Shown piece by piece: positions 53,499 to 60,626 of a DNA stretch of 64,000 bases. The DNA is from an uncultured Bacteroidales bacterium (GTDB lineage Bacteria > Bacteroidota > Bacteroidia > Bacteroidales > UBA932): positions 1 through 64,000 of the forward strand of contig CAMYAE010000001.1 in NCBI GenBank assembly GCA_947253655.1, read 5' to 3'. The stretch's first letter is position 1. The number at the start of each line of letters is the position of its first letter. A program made the translations under genes and the position numbers. Under the pieces are notes generated by a model. That model was given only the letters and a program-made list of their open reading frames with translations. It searched no databases and had not been told where the DNA came from.

Positions 53499-54431
53499 CT
53501 ATGCGGTCCGTTGGGTGCGGTACTTTTTAGGCTTCACCCACAGTCCGTATATCTCGCTTACGTTGGAAGCTGTAATAAAGGAGTTCAGGCTTTCTGTCTT
53601 GATGAATTCCAGGACGTTTGAGAATTCGTCCTGAGTGAGCAGGGCTTCGATTTCCACGCGGGATTCGCCGGAATACCCTCCGCGCATGTCGTATAGGCTG
53701 CATCCCCGGCCGAGTTTCTCTATTATGAAACGCCTGATTTTGTCATGGTCTTCAGATACTATGCACACCCGTTTCCTTTTGTTGAGGCTGGCAGTGAAAT
53801 AATCCACCACAAGCCCGTTGATCCAGGTGCCGATAAGTCCTATCACCACTAACTTGAAAGGGTTGATTGCGAATGCTGTGCAGCAGATGCAGGCTCCTGC
53901 CACCGCAACCGATGCTCCAATATCGAAATGGAGATATTTATTGACTATTTTTGCCAATATGTCCAGACCGCCCGTCGAGGCGTTTATATTGAAAAGTATA
54001 GCCTGGGACACGCTGAGAAGCAGGACAAAGCAGCAAAGGTCGAACCAGATGTCTCCCATTACAGAGGTCTGTCCCGGCTCAATCAGTGACTCATAGGGCA
54101 GGATTACAGCCCATAGATCCATTAAAGGACCTAATAATAAGGCCGTATATACTGTCTTGGCTCCGAATTCTTCTCCTATGAATATCCAAGCCATCACTAA
54201 CAGGATTGCATTTATTATCACGACTACTACCGATATTTTCAATTCTATTCCGAAGAAGTTCTGGAATATGCCTGAAATTACAATCGAGAGACCGGAAATT
54301 GTTCCGATAATCAGTTTGCTCGGCACGAGAAAATAGTAAACCGCCGCAGCCGCGACCATCATTCCGAGAGTCATGATTATTAACTCTTTCCAGAATTTAG
54401 CCGTTCCCAATAGCTTGAGGATTTTATTCAT
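53499..54431 (-). CDS. YitT family membrane protein (DUF161/DUF2179)
   Basis: A 310-residue inner-membrane protein. Five to six membrane helices occur in the first 210 residues (FWKELIIMTLGMMVAAAAVY, VVVVIINAILLVMAW and others), with STGGLDILAKIVNKY as the family signature. A soluble DUF2179 domain is at the C-terminus (about 222-300, RGCSLYDMRGGYSGESR). The function of the family is not established; transport has been proposed. A -7 box lies at 54459-54466. It is convergent with the alpha-2-macroglobulin gene, with a 15-bp gap. Confidence 0.92.
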   Translation of the reverse strand: MNKILKLLGTAKFWKELIIMTLGMMVAAAAVYYFLVPSKLIIGTISGLSIVISGIFQNFFGIELKISVVVVIINAILLVMAWIFIGEEFGAKTVYTALLLGPLMDLWAVILPYESLIEPGQTSVMGDIWFDLCCFVLLLSVSQAILFNINASTGGLDILAKIVNKYLHFDIGASVAVAGACICCTAFAINPFKLVVIGLIGTWINGLVVDYFTASLNKRKRVCIVSEDHDKIRRFIIEKLGRGCSLYDMRGGYSGESRVEIEALLTQDEFSNVLEFIKTESLNSFITASNVSEIYGLWVKPKKYRTQRTA

Positions 54432-54458
54432 TTTGTCAATTATGTGTTAGATTGGCGA

Positions 54459-54466
54459 CAAAAATA
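54459..54466 (-). promoter_or_regulatory. YitT gene promoter, -7 element
   Basis: TATTTTTG on the minus strand (54466 to 54459) matches TAnnTTTG, 28 bp before the start codon. Confidence 0.5.
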
Positions 54467-54547
54467 GCAATATTATCTTGAAAAAGGCTGTTTTATCGCA
54501 TAAAGTGTGGCCGGATGTAAAATTATTCTTAAAAAACATAAAAAAAG

Positions 54548-54578
54548 TTTGCAGAATCAAAATTAGTCCCTATATTTG
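54548..54578 (+). promoter_or_regulatory. tRNA-Val promoter, full consensus
   Basis: TTTG at 54548-54551 and TATATTTG at 54571-54578 are separated by exactly 19 bases, the Bacteroidota -33/-7 consensus. Transcription would start near 54585, about 29 bases before the mature tRNA. This is the best promoter in the window. Confidence 0.85.
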
Positions 54579-54613
54579 CAATCCCATTAAGGAAATAACG
54601 TTTCATAATTTTT

Positions 54614-54691
54614 GGGAGCATAGCTCAGTTGGTTTAGAGCGTCTGCCTTACAAGCAGAGGGTCGGGGGTTCGACTCCCTCTGCTCCCACCA
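54614..54691 (+). tRNA. tRNA-Val (anticodon TAC)
   Basis: A complete cloverleaf with the CCA end encoded (54689-54691). The acceptor arms GGGAGCA and TGCTCCC pair over 7 bp. The D arm contains AGCTCAGTTGG, the anticodon stem TCTGC/GCAGA encloses CTTACAA with anticodon TAC, and the T loop is TTCGACT. It has its own promoter and terminator, so it is a single-gene transcript between divergent protein genes. Confidence 0.98.
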
Positions 54692-54695
54692 AAGG

Positions 54696-54734
54696 AACGG
54701 CTTTGTAGAACACTACAAGGCCGTTTCTTTGTTT
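54696..54734 (+). terminator. Intrinsic terminator after tRNA-Val
   Basis: AACGGCTTTGTAG (54696-54708) pairs with CTACAAGGCCGTT (54713-54725) over 13 bp with one T-G wobble and a 4-base AACA loop, followed by TCTTTGTTT. It begins 4 bases after the encoded CCA. The rest of the gap to 54864 holds no clear gene. Confidence 0.9.
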
Positions 54735-54864
54735 ATTCCCAAGCCGCTAATTTTTGCGGCTTCTCAAAAATGTGCTGAAAATACACTTGTCGGTCGATTT
54801 TCCATGCATTGTCGGTACTGATTATATTGGCTGATTGATATTTTTCAGTGCTGCAATCAGGGAT

Positions 54865-56013
54865 TTATGTGTTTGAGCCAAGCTTTATGAGTATTTCTTT
54901 TATTGTTTGTGTGATTGCGGAGGAGGCTATCTCCTTTCTCATATTGATTTCGGGAGGCAAGGAAGTGTCTGAGGTGGTGTAGATGCCAATGAAGCCGAGG
55001 GAGTCCAGTTCGGGGCACATTTCTACGCTTCCTCCTATGGCAATAACCGGGACATTGGCCTTAATCCCTCTTGCCAGCACACCGGCAGGGGCTTTTCCTT
55101 TTGCTGTCTGACTGTCGATACGGCCTTCTCCGGTGATGATTAGGTCGGCATCCTCAATTATGTTGTCGAAGCCGACAGCATCCAGGACCATTTCTGCTCC
55201 GGGCCTTAGAACTGTATCCAATATGGCCATACAGGCACCGGCGGTGCCGCCGGCTGCTCCTGTACCGGGAATTTCCGTTATGTCTGTGCCATATTTCCTT
55301 TCTATTACGGAGGCGAATGATTTCAGGCCTTCATCGAGTTCTTTTACCATATTTTCGTCCGCTCCTTTTTGTGGGGCGAAAATGAAGGCTGCACCTTTCT
55401 TGCCGCAGAATGGGTTGTCCACATCGCAGGCAGCGATGAATGAAGTGGCTTTTACGTCTTCAGGCACCATAGTGTCTTCTATTCCGGTGATTTCCGCTAA
55501 GTTTTTTCCGCAGAGATTGCCGATTGGGCGGCCGTCTCTGCCAATAAAACGGTAACCGAGCGCATGTAAAAGTCCGGTGCCTGCATCGTTGGTTGCACTT
55601 CCTCCGAGTCCGAGCAAGATTTTCCTGCACCCGTGCCGGATTGCGGCAAGAATGATTTCTCCCGTGCCGAAGGTGGTGGTTTCCATCGGGTTGCGGTCAG
55701 GGGGCGAAAGCAGCGGCAGGCCGCTGGCGGCGGCGAGCCCGACAATGGCCGTTTCTCCTGCAAGGCCGTAATATGCCAGTATCGTCCTGCCCAGCGGATC
55801 GTGGCACGGCACATGCACGAGCTCGCCGCCTACCGCACGGGTCAAGGCCCGTGCGGTGCCTTCGCCCCCATCCGCCATCTCCACTTTAACTACTTCACAT
55901 TCAGGAAGTACCTGTTTTATGCCGGCTTCGACACTCTCTGCGACTTCCATTGATGAAAGGCAGCCTTTGAAAGAATCGGATGCGATGACTATTTTACGAA
56001 TAGGTGCACTCAT
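54865..56013 (-). CDS. glxK: Glycerate kinase
   Basis: A 382-residue kinase of the GlxK/GarK family that phosphorylates D-glycerate to a phosphoglycerate. The frame extends to 56073, but MSAPIRKIVIASDSFKGCLS at 56013 matches the family start. Other hallmarks are EMADGGEGTARALTRAVGG, LLGLGGSATNDAGTGLLHALG, FGTGEIILAAI and DLIITGEGRIDSQTAKGKAP. Length is normal. It is a single gene between tRNA-Val and the PAP2 gene. No glyoxylate or tartronate genes are nearby, so the pathway source of glycerate is unknown. It could be called garK equally well. Confidence 0.93.
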   Translation of the reverse strand: MSAPIRKIVIASDSFKGCLSSMEVAESVEAGIKQVLPECEVVKVEMADGGEGTARALTRAVGGELVHVPCHDPLGRTILAYYGLAGETAIVGLAAASGLPLLSPPDRNPMETTTFGTGEIILAAIRHGCRKILLGLGGSATNDAGTGLLHALGYRFIGRDGRPIGNLCGKNLAEITGIEDTMVPEDVKATSFIAACDVDNPFCGKKGAAFIFAPQKGADENMVKELDEGLKSFASVIERKYGTDITEIPGTGAAGGTAGACMAILDTVLRPGAEMVLDAVGFDNIIEDADLIITGEGRIDSQTAKGKAPAGVLARGIKANVPVIAIGGSVEMCPELDSLGFIGIYTTSDTSLPPEINMRKEIASSAITQTIKEILIKLGSNT

Positions 56014-56082
56014 TTTATTGCAAAGCGGCTGAAATATAACTGCCCGATTGTAAAAATAACAATTAATCCGCAAATATTGTCG

Positions 56083-56090
56083 TATTTTTG
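56083..56090 (+). promoter_or_regulatory. PAP2 gene promoter, -7 element
   Basis: TATTTTTG at 56083-56090 matches TAnnTTTG, 59 bp before the PAP2 start codon. The -33 region is not clear. Confidence 0.5.
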
Positions 56091-56149
56091 TGGCGCAGCG
56101 ATGCGGACAACCGGATTAGTCGCTCTGCTGGTGCTTGTGAATTATTATT

Positions 56150-57082
56150 ATGAAATATATACTATCAATAGTCATACTCCTGTTTCTTCCGTTTTATACA
56201 AACGCCGGAAATAACAGACCTTCTGTTGCCCGGACACTCGGCCTTGTGCTTGCAAACACTCCGGCTGAGACCTTTCAACATCTGAAATCTTCATTCTCTG
56301 TTGCCAGGTCATCAGGAAAGGAGGAAGTGACCGTCATTCCGTGCAATGTGGAAACCTTACGGTCTGATTTCAAACCCCTTTATGTCAACGATGCGGATGA
56401 CTCAGCGAAGTACAGGAGTACAGTATTCAACTACCGGCAGGTAATTCTGCCGGCAATGATGCTGACTGCCGGCTTAACCGGACTATACTCTTGGCAGACA
56501 AGGGAGTTTAATAGGGAAGTCAGGAATGGAATGGCTGATTTGAGGCAGGGAAGGTATTTCAGGGCAGACGACTATATTCAGCACCTGCTGCCGGTTGTAT
56601 CCTGTATCGGATTAGGCCTGATAGGTGCCAAAGCAAAACATTCTTTGATAGACAGGACGATTGTAACGGCCACTTCTTATCTGGCAATGGGACTTATAGT
56701 GACTTCAATCAAATATTCGGCATGTGAAATGAGACCTGATGGGACGACCAGAAATTCTTTTCCATCCGGTCATACTGCTACTGCTTTCATGGGTGCAGAA
56801 CTCGTGAGAATGGAATACGGAACAGGCTATGGGATAGGAGCTTATGCGGTGGCATGCAGTGTGGGATTTTTGAGGATGTACAACAACCGCCATTGGGCTA
56901 CTGATGTGGTTGCAGGTGCAGGAGTCGGTATTTTGAGTGCACATATTGGCTATTGGATGCTGCCTGTGAACAGAAAAATTTTCGGTCTTGACAAAAAGAG
57001 GAAAGCTCCAGCCGTTGCCGCCTGTCCGTCCTATGACCCTGTCACCGGCTCCTACGGTGCGACCCTCGCTGTACGTTTTTGA
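56150..57082 (+). CDS. PAP2-family membrane phosphatase
   Basis: A 310-residue phosphatase. After a signal peptide (MKYILSIVILLFLPFYTNAG) and about 80 periplasmic residues come membrane helices and the PAP2 motifs: KYSACEMRPDG (KxxxxxxRP), SFPSGHTATAF (PSGH) and NNRHWATDVVAGA (RHxxxD). Family members remove phosphate from undecaprenyl pyrophosphate, phosphatidate or lipid A; the substrate cannot be told. The N-terminal extension and a C-terminal tail ending in a strand-like YGATLAVRF are typical of Bacteroidota PAP2 proteins. It stands alone between divergent and convergent genes. Confidence 0.9.
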   Translation: MKYILSIVILLFLPFYTNAGNNRPSVARTLGLVLANTPAETFQHLKSSFSVARSSGKEEVTVIPCNVETLRSDFKPLYVNDADDSAKYRSTVFNYRQVILPAMMLTAGLTGLYSWQTREFNREVRNGMADLRQGRYFRADDYIQHLLPVVSCIGLGLIGAKAKHSLIDRTIVTATSYLAMGLIVTSIKYSACEMRPDGTTRNSFPSGHTATAFMGAELVRMEYGTGYGIGAYAVACSVGFLRMYNNRHWATDVVAGAGVGILSAHIGYWMLPVNRKIFGLDKKRKAPAVAACPSYDPVTGSYGATLAVRF

Positions 57083-57111
57083 CTTCATCCGCAAATACGG
57101 CATCGTAAATT

Positions 57112-57141
57112 GCAGATTTCTCACTATGTTCGAAATGACAC
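57112..57141. repeat. Possible dispersed intergenic repeat fragment
   Basis: CAGATTTCTCACTATGTTCGAAATGACAC in the 176-bp gap between the PAP2 gene and metY resembles the short intergenic repeats of the type TTTCTCACTtCGTTCGAAATGACA that are scattered through many bacterial genomes. Only one copy is in this window, so its repeat nature is recalled, not shown. The remaining gap shows no gene. Confidence 0.45.
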
Positions 57142-57258
57142 AGTAGCGTTGTTTGTCGCAGATTCAAGAAGATTCTATCGTCTGAAGTCTATTATTCCGT
57201 TACTTACAGCAAAGGCAACACATTACCCAAAATGTCCGGGTGGCCTGAACTTTGGGCT

Positions 57259-58533
57259 TCATTCCAAAGCCTGGGCGATGTCGGAGATTATGTCATCGGG
57301 ATTTTCTATGCCGACAGAAAGACGCATAAGGTCGGGAGCTATGCCTGCCTGCTTCAACTGCTCATCGGATAGCTGCCTGTGTGTATGACTTGCCGGATGA
57401 AGTATACAGGTCCTGGCATCGGCGACATGGGTCACTATGCTGATAAGTTCCAGCTTGTCCATGAACCTGACTGCATCCTCTCGCGAGCCTTTCAGCCCAA
57501 AGGCTATTACGCCGCATGACCCGTCAGGAAGATATTTCTTTGCCATTTCATGGTATTTATCGCCCTCCAGTCCGCAATACTGCACCCAAGCCACCTTAGG
57601 ATTGCTTTTCAGCCAGCCGGCCACTTTCATCGCATTTTCACAATGTCGAGCCATTCTAAGGTGCAGGGTCTCTAATCCTATATTAAGCAAGAAGCAGTTC
57701 ATAGGGGCGGCAATCGAACCGAAATCCCTCATCAGTTGTGCCAGAATTTTCGTTATGTAGGCCTTTTTGCCGAACGATTTCGTATAGGTAAGCCCATGAT
57801 AGCTCGCATCAGGCGTACATAGTCCCGGAAATTTGTCCTTATGTGCCTGCCAATCGAAATTACCGCTGTCTATTATCGCTCCCCCAACTGTGGCTGCATG
57901 CCCGTCCATATATTTTGTAGTAGAATGAGTTACAATATCGCAACCCCACTCAAAAGGCCGGCAGTTGATAGGTGTGGCAAATGTGTTGTCCACGATCAGA
58001 GGTACGCCGTGCTTGTGTGCTATTCTCGCAAACCTCTCTATATCAAACACCTGTCCTCCGGGGTTGGCTATTGTCTCTCCGAAAATACATTTGGTTTCAG
58101 GGCGGAAAGCTGCCTCAATACGTTCATCGCTCCATTCCTGGTCTATGAAGGTGCACTCAATGCCCTGCTTTTTCAAGGAAGTGCCGAAAAGGTTGAAAGT
58201 TCCCCCATATATATTATTGGCGGCAATGATATGGCCTCCGGTTTCACAGATATTGAACACGGCATAGTAATTTGCAGCCTGTCCGGAAGAGGTGAGGATA
58301 CATCCGACACCGCCTTCAAGGGCATTGATTTTTGCCGCTACCGAATCATTTGTAGGATTAGCAAGTCTGGTATAGAAATATCCTTCGGCCTCCAAGTCGA
58401 AGAGCTTGGCCATTTCCTCGGTTGAGGAATATTTGAATGTCGTGCTTTGATAGATCGGAAGCTGTCTCGGCCCTCCGTTTTCAGGCTGCCAGCCTCCTTG
58501 AACACATATTGTGTCAATGCTTTTATTCTTCAT
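57259..58533 (-). CDS. metY: O-acetylhomoserine sulfhydrylase
   Basis: A 424-residue PLP enzyme of the Cys/Met metabolism family. It makes homocysteine from O-acetylhomoserine and sulfide. Typical stretches are PIYQSTTFKYSSTEEMAKLF, YFYTRLANPTNDSVAAKINA, GGVGCILTSSGQAANYYAVF and the PLP-lysine motif DIVTHSTTKYMDGHAATVGG. RTCILHPASHTHRQLSDEQL and RLSVGIENPDDIISDIAQAL close the protein. The length (424) fits MetY better than MetB or MetC (about 380-400). It stands alone, with no visible riboswitch in the 114-bp upstream gap. Confidence 0.93.
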   Translation of the reverse strand: MKNKSIDTICVQGGWQPENGGPRQLPIYQSTTFKYSSTEEMAKLFDLEAEGYFYTRLANPTNDSVAAKINALEGGVGCILTSSGQAANYYAVFNICETGGHIIAANNIYGGTFNLFGTSLKKQGIECTFIDQEWSDERIEAAFRPETKCIFGETIANPGGQVFDIERFARIAHKHGVPLIVDNTFATPINCRPFEWGCDIVTHSTTKYMDGHAATVGGAIIDSGNFDWQAHKDKFPGLCTPDASYHGLTYTKSFGKKAYITKILAQLMRDFGSIAAPMNCFLLNIGLETLHLRMARHCENAMKVAGWLKSNPKVAWVQYCGLEGDKYHEMAKKYLPDGSCGVIAFGLKGSREDAVRFMDKLELISIVTHVADARTCILHPASHTHRQLSDEQLKQAGIAPDLMRLSVGIENPDDIISDIAQALE

Positions 58534-58613
58534 GTATCTTGTGAGATTTTATATTTTTCTCAAAATTAACAAAAAATACGTTTAGAGTTTAACAAAAACC
58601 GTCTTATTACGTC

Positions 58614-58621
58614 TATATTTG
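58614..58621 (+). promoter_or_regulatory. Promoter of the DUF4252/ECF sigma operon, -7 element
   Basis: TATATTTG at 58614-58621 matches TAnnTTTG, 26 bp before the start codon. TTTA at 58588-58591 lies 22 bases upstream as a possible weak -33. It looks like a housekeeping promoter. An additional ECF-type promoter was not recognised. Confidence 0.5.
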
Positions 58622-58647
58622 TGAGAACTCTATAATAATTGACTGAT

Positions 58648-59166
58648 ATGAAGAAGATAACATTTGCGATAATTGCATTTATGCTTGCAATCTTGCCTTT
58701 AATCCATGCTTCCAAACCTAAAGAGGTAAACACTACCGCCCTATTTTCTTTGATAAGGGATTTCAAGACTGAGAAAGGGGTCGAAGTTGTCAGTTTGGGG
58801 CGTATTGCCCTTAGGTTTGCAACAGGCATTGTTTCCGCCCAGGCGGATTCGGAAGAGGAACGCCTTAGCCTGGAAATGCTTAAAGGTGTGACCAAACTTG
58901 TTGTTGTGGATTACGAAGATGCCTCTGATAATGTCAAGCAGAGATTCAATTCGAGTGTCATGAAAATATTGGAAAAGAGCGAAAAGCTTATGGAGATAAA
59001 AGATGACGGGGAGTCGGTGGATATATACGGAGTTCCGTCAGCTGACGGCACTGTGCTCAAAGACTGTGTCATTATGTCCCAGGAGGATTGCTCTATGATA
59101 TGCGTAATGGGACGTATTCCGCTTGATAAGATCAACGCCTTGGTGGCAAGGGAAAATGATCGTTGA
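58648..59166 (+). CDS. DUF4252 domain protein (first copy)
   Basis: A 172-residue exported protein. A TTG start at 58639 is possible, but MKKITFAIIAFMLAILPLIHASK at 58648 gives a normal signal peptide. The mature part, about 150 residues, fits DUF4252: LFSLIRDFKTEKGVEVVSLG, then a hydrophobic-acidic core (VTKLVVVDYEDASDNVKQRF), and CVIMSQEDCSMICVMGRIPL at the end. There is no lipobox. It is the first gene of a four-gene operon with an ECF sigma factor. Its stop overlaps the sigma factor start (TGATG). The function of DUF4252 is unknown. Confidence 0.85.
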   Translation: MKKITFAIIAFMLAILPLIHASKPKEVNTTALFSLIRDFKTEKGVEVVSLGRIALRFATGIVSAQADSEEERLSLEMLKGVTKLVVVDYEDASDNVKQRFNSSVMKILEKSEKLMEIKDDGESVDIYGVPSADGTVLKDCVIMSQEDCSMICVMGRIPLDKINALVARENDR

Positions 59167-59669
59167 TGCGGACGGAGAATTTCAAGAAAAGGTGGCTGCC
59201 GCTGTCGGGACAGTTCTATCGTGTGGCTTTCTATATGCTTGAAAATGAAAGCGATGCTCATGATGTCGTACAGGACCTCTATATTAAATTGTGGACTGCG
59301 AGAGGCGGAAAAGAGGATATAATCAATCCTTTGGCATACGGCATAAGAATTTTGAAGAACTTGTGCATAGACCGGATAAGAAAGAAGTCGTCCTCGACCG
59401 TTGAGCTGCCGGAAAGCCTTGAAGACAACACGGTTTCATCCTATCCCGATCCGGAGAGGTCGCTTATTGACAGAGACAGATTGAAGGAAGCGGAAAAATA
59501 TATCGGCAGGTTGCCGGAAAAACAGCGTAATGCTCTTGAAATGAGGATTTTACAAGATATGGAATATGCGGATATAGCTGAGGTTACCGGGATGTCGGAA
59601 CAAGCAGTGAGGACCAACCTCAGCCTTGCACGTAAATCTCTAAGAAAGATGATGGAGGAAGAAAAATGA
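59166..59669 (+). CDS. ECF RNA polymerase sigma factor
   Basis: A 167-residue sigma-70 family factor of the ECF group. Region 2 is FYRVAFYMLENESDAHDVVQ followed by DLYIKLW (about 18-45), and region 4 is a helix-turn-helix with YADIAEVTGMSEQAVRTNLS (about 133-152). Region 1.1 and 3 are absent, as in ECF sigmas. The ATG at 59166 is preferred to a TTG at 59163. It is coupled by overlaps to DUF4252 upstream and to the small membrane protein downstream (ATGA). It probably drives genes that include its own operon, though no matching second promoter was identified. Confidence 0.93.
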   Translation: MRTENFKKRWLPLSGQFYRVAFYMLENESDAHDVVQDLYIKLWTARGGKEDIINPLAYGIRILKNLCIDRIRKKSSSTVELPESLEDNTVSSYPDPERSLIDRDRLKEAEKYIGRLPEKQRNALEMRILQDMEYADIAEVTGMSEQAVRTNLSLARKSLRKMMEEEK

Positions 59670-60058
59670 AAGCTTTGGAAAAAATAAAGGATATTTCATA
59701 CGATGAGCTGGAAATTGCAGCCGGAGATGAGAATATAAGTGTACCGGACGGCTTTGAGCGGGAATGTTCGGAATTAATAGACAGGCTGAATAAGAAGAGA
59801 CGCATAATAAGGTTTAGGAATATTATTGCCTGGACGGCAGTGGCGGCTTCGCTGGCTACTGTATTCTGGCTCGGTCGGTCGCTGTCATATAGATATATCA
59901 GTCCGAAAGATACTTATAGCGATCCTGAATTAGCCTATGCCGAAGTGCAAAAGGCTGTGGATATGATATCGCATAAAATCAACAAGGGCGTCGAAAGTGT
60001 TTCAATGTCATGCGTAATGCTTGAACGTCCGGCAAAAATAATGAATGGAGAAAAATAA
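59666..60058 (+). CDS. Small membrane protein, candidate anti-sigma factor
   Basis: A 130-residue protein overlapping the sigma gene by 4 bp. About 50 cytoplasmic residues (LEKIKDISYDELEIAAGDEN and VPDGFERECSELIDRLNKKR) are followed by one membrane helix (about 51-68, IIAWTAVAASLATVFWLG) and a periplasmic segment of about 60 residues (AEVQKAVDMISHKINKGVES). Topology and position match single-pass anti-sigma factors that hold an ECF sigma at the membrane. No zinc-binding anti-sigma motif (HxxxCxxC) is present, so the call rests on context. Confidence 0.6.
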   Translation: MKALEKIKDISYDELEIAAGDENISVPDGFERECSELIDRLNKKRRIIRFRNIIAWTAVAASLATVFWLGRSLSYRYISPKDTYSDPELAYAEVQKAVDMISHKINKGVESVSMSCVMLERPAKIMNGEK

Positions 60059-60064
60059 AATTAA

Positions 60065-60562
60065 ATGATTATGAAAAAGATATTGGTGTTAATCGCGGCT
60101 ATTCTGCTTTCCACAGGGCTATATGCCCAAAACGCAAGGGCAATATATAATAAATATTCGAATGAGAAAGGCATCAGTGCCGTATATATTTCCCCTTCAA
60201 TGTTCAAGCTAATCGGCGCTATCCCAAATCTGGAGGTCCCGGTAGATGATAAAGAGAAAGTCGATATAAGCCCTCTTGTGAAATCGCTTTCAGGCTTCTA
60301 TCTGCTTAGCACAGAAGACCGTGCGTTAGCCGATAAAATATCTTCGGAAGCTGAGCGTTATATCCGTTCGGGGAAATTCGAGCTGATGATGGAAGCTAAA
60401 GAGGACGGCGAGGCTGTAAGAATTTATACTGTTTCCGACAAGGATATCATAACAAGCTTGGTGATGACAGCGAAAGACGGCGAGGAAATGTCTTTTATCT
60501 GCCTTGACGGTATAATGAATAAGAAAGACCTGGAAGGGCTCATTGCAAAGGTCGCCAAATAA
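60065..60562 (+). CDS. DUF4252 domain protein (second copy)
   Basis: A 165-residue exported protein, with signal MKKILVLIAAILLSTGLYAQ (the ATG at 60065 or 60071 could both be used). The mature part fits DUF4252: AIYNKYSNEKGISAVYISPS, a central LSGFYLLSTEDRALADKISS and a C-terminal MSFICLDGIMNKKDLEGLIA. It is a paralogue of the gene at 58648, but the two differ widely in sequence. It closes the operon, 6 bp after the candidate anti-sigma gene. Function is unknown; both copies could be sensors or targets of the sigma system. Confidence 0.85.
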   Translation: MIMKKILVLIAAILLSTGLYAQNARAIYNKYSNEKGISAVYISPSMFKLIGAIPNLEVPVDDKEKVDISPLVKSLSGFYLLSTEDRALADKISSEAERYIRSGKFELMMEAKEDGEAVRIYTVSDKDIITSLVMTAKDGEEMSFICLDGIMNKKDLEGLIAKVAK

Positions 60563-60578
60563 TATAGGATAATGTGAT

Positions 60579-60607
60579 TTTGCTCCCGGTTTTTTTGGCT
60601 ATCTTTG
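60579..60607 (+). promoter_or_regulatory. Promoter of the glycerol-1-phosphate dehydrogenase gene
   Basis: TATCTTTG at 60600-60607 matches TAnnTTTG and TTTG at 60579-60582 lies 17 bases upstream, slightly short of the usual 19. It is 20 bp before the start codon at 60627. Confidence 0.6.
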
Positions 60608-60626
60608 CAGACGGAATTTAGACCGA

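Noticed and set aside
54831..54860. CTGATTG/CAATCAG inverted repeat after the glycerate kinase stop
   Set aside because: The loop is 16 bases and no T-run follows on the minus strand; it may be chance.
58534..58647. SAM riboswitch upstream of metY
   Set aside because: The gap is 114 bp, AT-rich, shared with the divergent operon, and shows no conserved stem pattern.
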